The notes beneath the pieces were generated by a model. The model saw only the letters and a list, made by a program, of their open reading frames with translations, did no database searches and was not told the DNA's origin. The translations under genes and the position numbers were made by a program. 64,000 bases of DNA, taken from assembly GCF_900112345.1 (NCBI RefSeq), contig NZ_FOLB01000003.1:234092-298091 (forward strand), read 5' to 3'. Shown here in pieces: positions 59,394 through 64,000 of the stretch (its first letter is position 1; the number at the start of each line of letters is the position of its first letter). This stretch comes from Nocardioides terrae (lineage in GTDB: Bacteria > Actinomycetota > Actinomycetes > Propionibacteriales > Nocardioidaceae).

Positions 59394-60331
59394 CACTCGG
59401 CCGGCCTGCCGAGCTCGGCCTCGATCCGGGCGAGCTGCTCGAGGCGCTGCTCGAGGGACGGGTGGGTCGAGGTGAGCGTGCGCAGCGAGACGCCGCTGAC
59501 CGCCGGCGCGATGAAGAAGGCGTTCATCGGCTGCGACTTGCGCAGGTCGGCGTTCGGGATCTGGTTGATCTCGCCGGTGATCTTCTGCAGGGCGCTCGCG
59601 AGCGCCCGCGGCTTCATCGTCAGCTGGGCGCCGGCCCGGTCGGCCGACAGCTCGCGGTAGCGCGAGAGCAGGCGGAGCAGCAGGAAGCTGACGGCGTAGA
59701 CGACCATGCTGACCACGAGCACGACCAGCCAGATCGGCAGCCCGCCGCTGTTGTTGTTGTTGTCCCGTCGATTGCCGCCGCCGAAGAACGCGCCGTACTG
59801 CGCGCCGCGGGTCAGCATGCTCGCGACGATGCCGGCCGAGGCGGCCACCGTCATCACGAGGACGTCGCGGTGCGCCACGTGGGACAGCTCGTGGGCGATC
59901 ACGCCCTCGAGTTCCTCGGCGTCGAGCCGCCGGAGGATCCCGGTGGTCACCACGACGACCGAGCGGTCCGGCGAGCGACCGGTCGCGAAGGCGTTCGGCA
60001 GCTCGGTGTCGGCGATGCCCACCCGCGGCTTCGGCATGTCGGCCAGCGCGCAGAGCCGCTCGATCATGCCATGCAGCTCGGGCGCCTCCTCCGGGGTCAC
60101 CTCGCGGGCGCGCATCGCCTTCATCGCGACCGTGTCGGACTGGTGCCACTGCCACCAGGCGATGCCGAGTCCGATCAGCCCGACCAGGATGCCGATCCCC
60201 GGGCCTTTGCTGGACCAGAACAGCGACATGACGACGGCGATGAGGGCGACGAAGAGTCCGCCAAGGAGGAACATCACCAGCGTCATCCGGGCGGTGAGCC
60301 CCGGGTCGCCGACGAACCGCGTGCGTGCCAT
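59393..60331 (-). CDS. htpX: Zinc metalloprotease HtpX
   Basis: The 312-residue protein has two N-terminal membrane helices (about 15-36 and 43-62), the zinc motif HELSH (147-151), a second helix pair (about 159-175 and 200-225) and the third-ligand segment RYRELSADRAGAQL. HtpX degrades misfolded membrane proteins during envelope stress. I chose the ATG at 60331 (MARTRFVGDPGLTARM), the conserved family start. A poly-Asn stretch (RRDNNNNSGG) marks the loop after the third helix. It lies between pspA and pspAB on the same strand, consistent with a stress-response role. Confidence 0.95.
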   Translation of the reverse strand: MARTRFVGDPGLTARMTLVMFLLGGLFVALIAVVMSLFWSSKGPGIGILVGLIGLGIAWWQWHQSDTVAMKAMRAREVTPEEAPELHGMIERLCALADMPKPRVGIADTELPNAFATGRSPDRSVVVVTTGILRRLDAEELEGVIAHELSHVAHRDVLVMTVAASAGIVASMLTRGAQYGAFFGGGNRRDNNNNSGGLPIWLVVLVVSMVVYAVSFLLLRLLSRYRELSADRAGAQLTMKPRALASALQKITGEINQIPNADLRKSQPMNAFFIAPAVSGVSLRTLTSTHPSLEQRLEQLARIEAELGRPAE

Positions 60332-60476
60332 GGGGCAAGTCTCCCTGATGCCGCAACCGTTCCGCCCGGCGTACTCGCCGATCGTCCGACTCGGGTTCAC
60401 CCACCGTTCCGATCCCGTCCGTGGACACGGACTCAACACCTGGTCGAGGCGGTTGCGCTCGCAACCGTCGCGAGAC

Positions 60477-60513
60477 CACAACGGCCCGCCGGGAATCCCG
60501 GCGGGCCGTTGTG
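60477..60513 (-). terminator. 17-bp hairpin terminator after pspA
   Basis: CACAACGGCCCGCCGGG pairs fully with its complement around AAT, 12 bases past the pspA stop. It separates pspA from htpX-pspAB; the rest of the gap 60332-60476 shows no gene. Confidence 0.85.
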
Positions 60514-60525
60514 CGCGTCTGCTGA

Positions 60526-61332
60526 CTACTGCTGTTCGGTCGGCTTCTCGGCCGTCGCCTTCTCCTCGGTGCCGTCCAGGATCGGGCCGGCCTCGATGGC
60601 GTCGGGCGCGTCGGCGGCCGGGAGCTCCTGGCCGGAGGCCTTGCCCTTGAGACGGGCCAGCTCGGCCTCGACGTCGGACTGCGAGCTCATCGCCTCCAGC
60701 TCGCGGGTGATGTCGTCGCCCTTGTTGAGCGAGGTCACGTCGTCGAGAGCACCCGAGGCGATCAGCTCGTCGACCGCACCGGCTCGGGCCTGCATCGTCG
60801 CCGTCTTGTCCTCGGCCCGCTGGATCGCGGCGCCCACGTCGCCGAACTCGTCGCTGATCCCGGTGACGGCCTCGTTGATCTTCGTGGTCGCCTCGGCCGC
60901 GGTGTAGGTGGCCTTGATCGTCTCCTTGCGGGTGCGGAAGGCCTCGACCCGCGCCTGCAGCCGCTGCTGCGCGAGGGTGAGCTTCTCCTCCTCGGCCTGC
61001 AGCGAGTCGTGCTGGGCCTGCAGGTCATTGATCTGGGTGATGAGACCCGACTTGCGGGTGAGCGCCTCGCGGGCGAGGTCCTCGCGGCCCAGCCCGATCG
61101 CCTTCTCGGCCTGCTCCTGGAGCTTCGTCGACTGCTGGTTCAGCTGGTTGACCTGCAGCTCCACGCGCTTGCGGCTCGTCGCCACGTCGGCAACGCCGCG
61201 GCGCACCTTGGCGAGCAGGTCGAGCTGCTTCTGGTAGCTGTAGTCCAGGGTCTCGCGCGGGTCCTCGGCGCGGTCGAGGGCCTTGCTGGCCTTCGACTTG
61301 AAGATCAGGGCGAAGCGGCTCCACAGGCTCAT
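60526..61332 (-). CDS. pspA: PspA/IM30 family membrane-stress protein
   Basis: The 268-residue protein is almost wholly helical, with the PspA/IM30 start MSLWSRFALIFKSKASKALD, the conserved EDPRETLDYSYQKQ segment, and long coiled coils (about 25-215). The acidic C-terminal tail (about 235-268, ending EKPTEQQ) is disordered. PspA forms ring or rod oligomers that protect damaged membranes. The ATG at 61332 begins the canonical sequence. The gene has its own terminator and a 124-base divergent promoter region shared with the DUF3043 gene (61333-61456), where I see no clear operator. Confidence 0.95.
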   Translation of the reverse strand: MSLWSRFALIFKSKASKALDRAEDPRETLDYSYQKQLDLLAKVRRGVADVATSRKRVELQVNQLNQQSTKLQEQAEKAIGLGREDLAREALTRKSGLITQINDLQAQHDSLQAEEEKLTLAQQRLQARVEAFRTRKETIKATYTAAEATTKINEAVTGISDEFGDVGAAIQRAEDKTATMQARAGAVDELIASGALDDVTSLNKGDDITRELEAMSSQSDVEAELARLKGKASGQELPAADAPDAIEAGPILDGTEEKATAEKPTEQQ

Positions 61333-61456
61333 GGCGGTTTTGTTGCCTCTCACAGATGCGTTCGGTTGACCTCACCCTACGGCGGGGAAGCAACCGGGCG
61401 CGACCAGGACGACTACCCTGGGCGTCGTACGAATCCCTGCTGGAGAAGGCCGACCC

Positions 61457-62035
61457 TTGTTCCGTCGTAAGTCCGAGAGCGCTGTCGTCGACGAGTCCCC
61501 CGTCAAGGAGAGCGGCAAGGGGCGCCCCACGCCCAGCCGCAAGGAGGCGGAGGCGGCGCGGTTGGCGCGTGCCCGGACGCCGCGCACGCGCAAGGAGCAG
61601 CAGGCCGCCGCTCGCGGTACTCGCTACGAGTCGAGCCAGAAGCTGCGCCAGGCGATGAAGACCGGCGACGACCGCTACCTGCCGGCCCGCGACAAGGGCC
61701 CGATGCGCCGCTTCACCCGCGACTACGTCGACAGCCGGTTCACCATCGCCGAGCTGATCCTGCCGCTGCTGGTCGTGACGATGGTCCTCGGCTACTCCAG
61801 CTCGGAGCTCGCCTGGTTCGCCAACGCGTTCATGACGCTGATGCTCCTGGCCGTCGTGGGCAACCTGATCTGGCTGCGGTTCGGGCTGCGCCGCGAGCTC
61901 AAGAAGCGCTTCCCCGACAACACCTACCAGGGCCTGACCTACTACGCCGTCGTGCGCGCGGTGCAGCTGCGCTTCCTGCGCATGCCCAAGTCCCAGGTGC
62001 GGATCGGGCAGCAGCTGCCCGACGTCTACCGCTGA
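61457..62035 (+). CDS. DUF3043 membrane protein
   Basis: The 192-residue protein starts with TTG (LFRRKSESAV), preceded by GGAGAAGG. It has a long basic N-terminal arm (about 15-85, KGRPTPSRKEAEAARLARAR) and two membrane helices (about 98-115 and 118-138), then a C-terminal helical part ending QQLPDVYR. This is the pattern of the DUF3043 family, found widely in actinobacteria without assigned function. Its stop shares a base with the GNAT gene start, so the two are coupled. Confidence 0.88.
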   Translation: MFRRKSESAVVDESPVKESGKGRPTPSRKEAEAARLARARTPRTRKEQQAAARGTRYESSQKLRQAMKTGDDRYLPARDKGPMRRFTRDYVDSRFTIAELILPLLVVTMVLGYSSSELAWFANAFMTLMLLAVVGNLIWLRFGLRRELKKRFPDNTYQGLTYYAVVRAVQLRFLRMPKSQVRIGQQLPDVYR

Positions 62036-62574
62036 TGGCGGACGTCAGCGTCCGCGTCGCCTGGGCCGACGACGCCCCCGCGATCGCCGCCCTGCAGCTC
62101 CGCGCGTGGCAGCAGCGGTACGCCGGGCTGCTGGCCGAGTCCGAGCTCCCCTCCGGCCCTGAGGCACTCGCCGCCGCGACCGAGGCCTGGCGCGCCTCGC
62201 TGGTCAAGACCTCCGACGCCCGCCAGCGCGTGCTCGTCGCGCTGGAGCACGCGGACGTGGTCGGCTTCGTGATGACCGGGCCGGCGACCGACCCCGACTG
62301 CGACCCCGTCCGCGACGGCGTCGTCGAGGAGCTCACCGTCGACCCGGACCGCGTGCGGCAGGGCCACGGCTCACGGCTGCTGCAGGCGGCCGCCGACACG
62401 CTGGTCGCGGACCGGTTCACCCGCGCGATCTGCTGGGTGCCCTCGACCGACGACGCCCAGCGGACCTTCCTCACCGAGGCCGGCTGGGCGCCCGACGGGG
62501 CGCACCGGACCCTCGAGGCGCCGTCGGGCGCGCCGCTGAAGGAGCTCCGCCTGCACGCCTCGCTCGAGGCCTGA
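62035..62574 (+). CDS. GNAT-family N-acetyltransferase
   Basis: The 179-residue protein has the GNAT fold pattern: VSVRVAWADDAPAIAALQLR start, strand pair QRVLVALEHADVVGFVMTG, then the acetyl-CoA pyrophosphate loop VRQGHGSRLLQAAADTL (R/Q-x-x-G-x-G/S near 112-118) and the final FTRAICWVPSTDDAQRTF. It transfers an acetyl group from acetyl-CoA to an unknown amine. The ATG overlaps the DUF3043 stop. Nothing nearby identifies the substrate. Confidence 0.88.
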   Translation: MADVSVRVAWADDAPAIAALQLRAWQQRYAGLLAESELPSGPEALAAATEAWRASLVKTSDARQRVLVALEHADVVGFVMTGPATDPDCDPVRDGVVEELTVDPDRVRQGHGSRLLQAAADTLVADRFTRAICWVPSTDDAQRTFLTEAGWAPDGAHRTLEAPSGAPLKELRLHASLEA

Positions 62575-62600
62575 GCCCGCCCGGCTGCTCCGAGCCGGAC

Positions 62601-63374
<774 letters not shown>

Positions 63375-63388
63375 TCACCGGGATCTGG

Positions 63389-63394
63389 CAGGCT
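63389..63394 (+). promoter_or_regulatory. Candidate -10 box (CAGGCT) for the methyltransferase
   Basis: CAGGCT is followed by six bases and the ATG at 63401. The first base deviates from TANNNT. Confidence 0.35.
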
Positions 63395-63400
63395 GATCCC

Positions 63401-63916
63401 ATGCCAGTGCAGACCATTCCGGCGCGGATCCGTTGGGCGGTCGACTTCATCGACGTCCATCCCAACGACCACATCCTCGAGATCGGGTGCGGCCCGGGCG
63501 CGGGCGCTGAGCTGATCTGCAGCAGGCTCGAGACCGGCAAGATGTTCGCGATCGACCGGTCCGAGTCCGGCGTGGACCGCACCAAGCGCCGCTGTGCCCG
63601 CTTCGTCGAGGCCGGCCGGCTGACCGTCCGTCAGATCGACCTCGCGACCCTGCGGGTCCCGGTGAAGCGCCTCCACAAGGTCTTCGCGTTCAACGTCAAC
63701 CTGTTCTGGGTCCGCGACGCGGCCGACGAGGTCGCGCTGCTCTACGAACGCCTGCTGCCCGGCGGCACCGCCAACATCTTCTACGAGTCGACCCGCCGCG
63801 AGGACGTCCCCGCCATGGTCGAGAAGACCTCCAAGGCGCTGATGGACGCCGGCTTCCGGGTCTCGGTGGTCGACAACAAGCAGCCCGCGGTGATCGGCGT
63901 CATCGGCCGCAAGTGA
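63401..63916 (+). CDS. Class I SAM-dependent methyltransferase
   Basis: The 171-residue protein has the SAM-binding motif ILEIGCGPGAGAE (about 24-36), an acidic end of strand 2 (FAIDRSESGVDRT), motif region VRQIDLATLRVP and VFAFNVNLFWVRDAADE, typical of small class I methyltransferases. The fold is slightly short, without a clear substrate-binding insert. Substrate unknown. It is divergent from dapB, with which it shares a 56-base promoter region. Confidence 0.87.
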   Translation: MPVQTIPARIRWAVDFIDVHPNDHILEIGCGPGAGAELICSRLETGKMFAIDRSESGVDRTKRRCARFVEAGRLTVRQIDLATLRVPVKRLHKVFAFNVNLFWVRDAADEVALLYERLLPGGTANIFYESTRREDVPAMVEKTSKALMDAGFRVSVVDNKQPAVIGVIGRK

Positions 63917-63947
63917 CCCAGGCCGCGTCAGCGCGCTGCGTCATCGG

Positions 63948-64000
63948 TGGTCGAGTGTCCGCAGCCGCTCCCGTTCGCTGGTCGAGTAGCCGGAGCCGCT
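63948..64000. repeat. Two copies of a dispersed-repeat-like unit at the window edge
   Basis: Two 22-base units beginning TGGTCGAGT and ending AGCCGCT start at 63948 and 63979 (period 31) and agree at 19 of 22 positions. The GGTCGAGTAGCCG core is, as I recall, common in intergenic repeats of Nocardioides-type genomes. The element runs off the edge, so copy number is unknown. Confidence 0.6.

Noticed and set aside
63948..64000. CRISPR array
   Set aside because: Only two imperfect units with a 9-base spacer are visible; spacer length and unit divergence do not fit a CRISPR.

Overview
The window is about 64 kb of very GC-rich, gene-dense DNA with frequent GTG and occasional TTG starts and many 4-bp ATGA/GTGA stop-start overlaps. 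Together with the gene content (QcrCAB/CtaCDEF respiratory chain with a CtaF subunit, actinobacterial Tad locus, PspA-HtpX-PspAB, DUF3043, ArsA-type ATPase with SRPBCC partner) this points to the chromosome of an actinobacterium, most likely Nocardioides or a close relative. I see no tRNA or rRNA gene, insertion sequence, prophage, CRISPR array or replication origin.

Layout. 1-7.6 kb (mostly minus strand): arylamine N-acetyltransferase, flavin reductase, a phospholipid acyltransferase facing an alpha/beta hydrolase, then an operon SRPBCC - ArsA/HSP20 ATPase - small Cys protein - ROK glucokinase - second ROK kinase. 7.7-9.5 kb: long-chain acyl-CoA ligase. 9.8-19.0 kb: a Tad/Flp pilus locus (cpaB, cpaE, cpaF, a VWA-TadB fusion, tadC), a NarL-type two-component pair inside the same operon, and two Flp pilins separated by a strong hairpin. 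19.0-22.5 kb: a minus-strand operon of NlpC/P60 endopeptidase, HEATH-motif metalloprotease-like protein and M48 protease behind a recognisable c-di-AMP (ydaO/yuaA) riboswitch. 23.2-32.0 kb: LtaS-like phosphoglycerol transferase, a DnaQ-UvrC hybrid nuclease, a small Lrp/AsnC-type protein and a 1,521-residue secreted multi-FN3 protein. 32.0-34.8 kb: trpD, an orphan receiver protein, a polytopic membrane protein.

34.9-44.9 kb is the aerobic respiratory block: CtaG-type assembly factor, ctaE-qcrC-qcrA-qcrB on plus, an L,D-transpeptidase lipoprotein, and ctaC-ctaD-ctaF on minus. 45-50.5 kb holds sulfur/Fe-S and cofactor genes (cysteine desulfurase, TusA-like carrier, PfkB kinase, ErpA with an unusual Cys/His-rich N-terminus, glycerate kinase, nadA). 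50.5-58.7 kb is a minus-strand envelope/efflux block: adaptor, ABC ATPase, MacB-type permease, lipoprotein and second adaptor, all translationally coupled or closely spaced, followed by a response regulator and sensor kinase. 58.8-63.9 kb: PspAB, HtpX, PspA, DUF3043, GNAT, dapB and a methyltransferase. The right edge enters an intergenic repeat.

Themes. Much of the window concerns the cell surface: pilus, wall hydrolases, LtaS-like enzyme, giant secreted protein, L,D-transpeptidase, Psp stress response. Related inverted-repeat motifs (core TCCGAACGGAC, and CGGGACGGTCCC) recur upstream of the tad operon, the pilin, the LtaS-like gene and the FN3 protein and may mark a shared surface regulon. 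About a dozen genes also show a TANNNT-like -10 box 6-8 bases before the start codon, the expected layout of leaderless mRNAs. All functional assignments come from motif and family recognition by eye; no database search was run.
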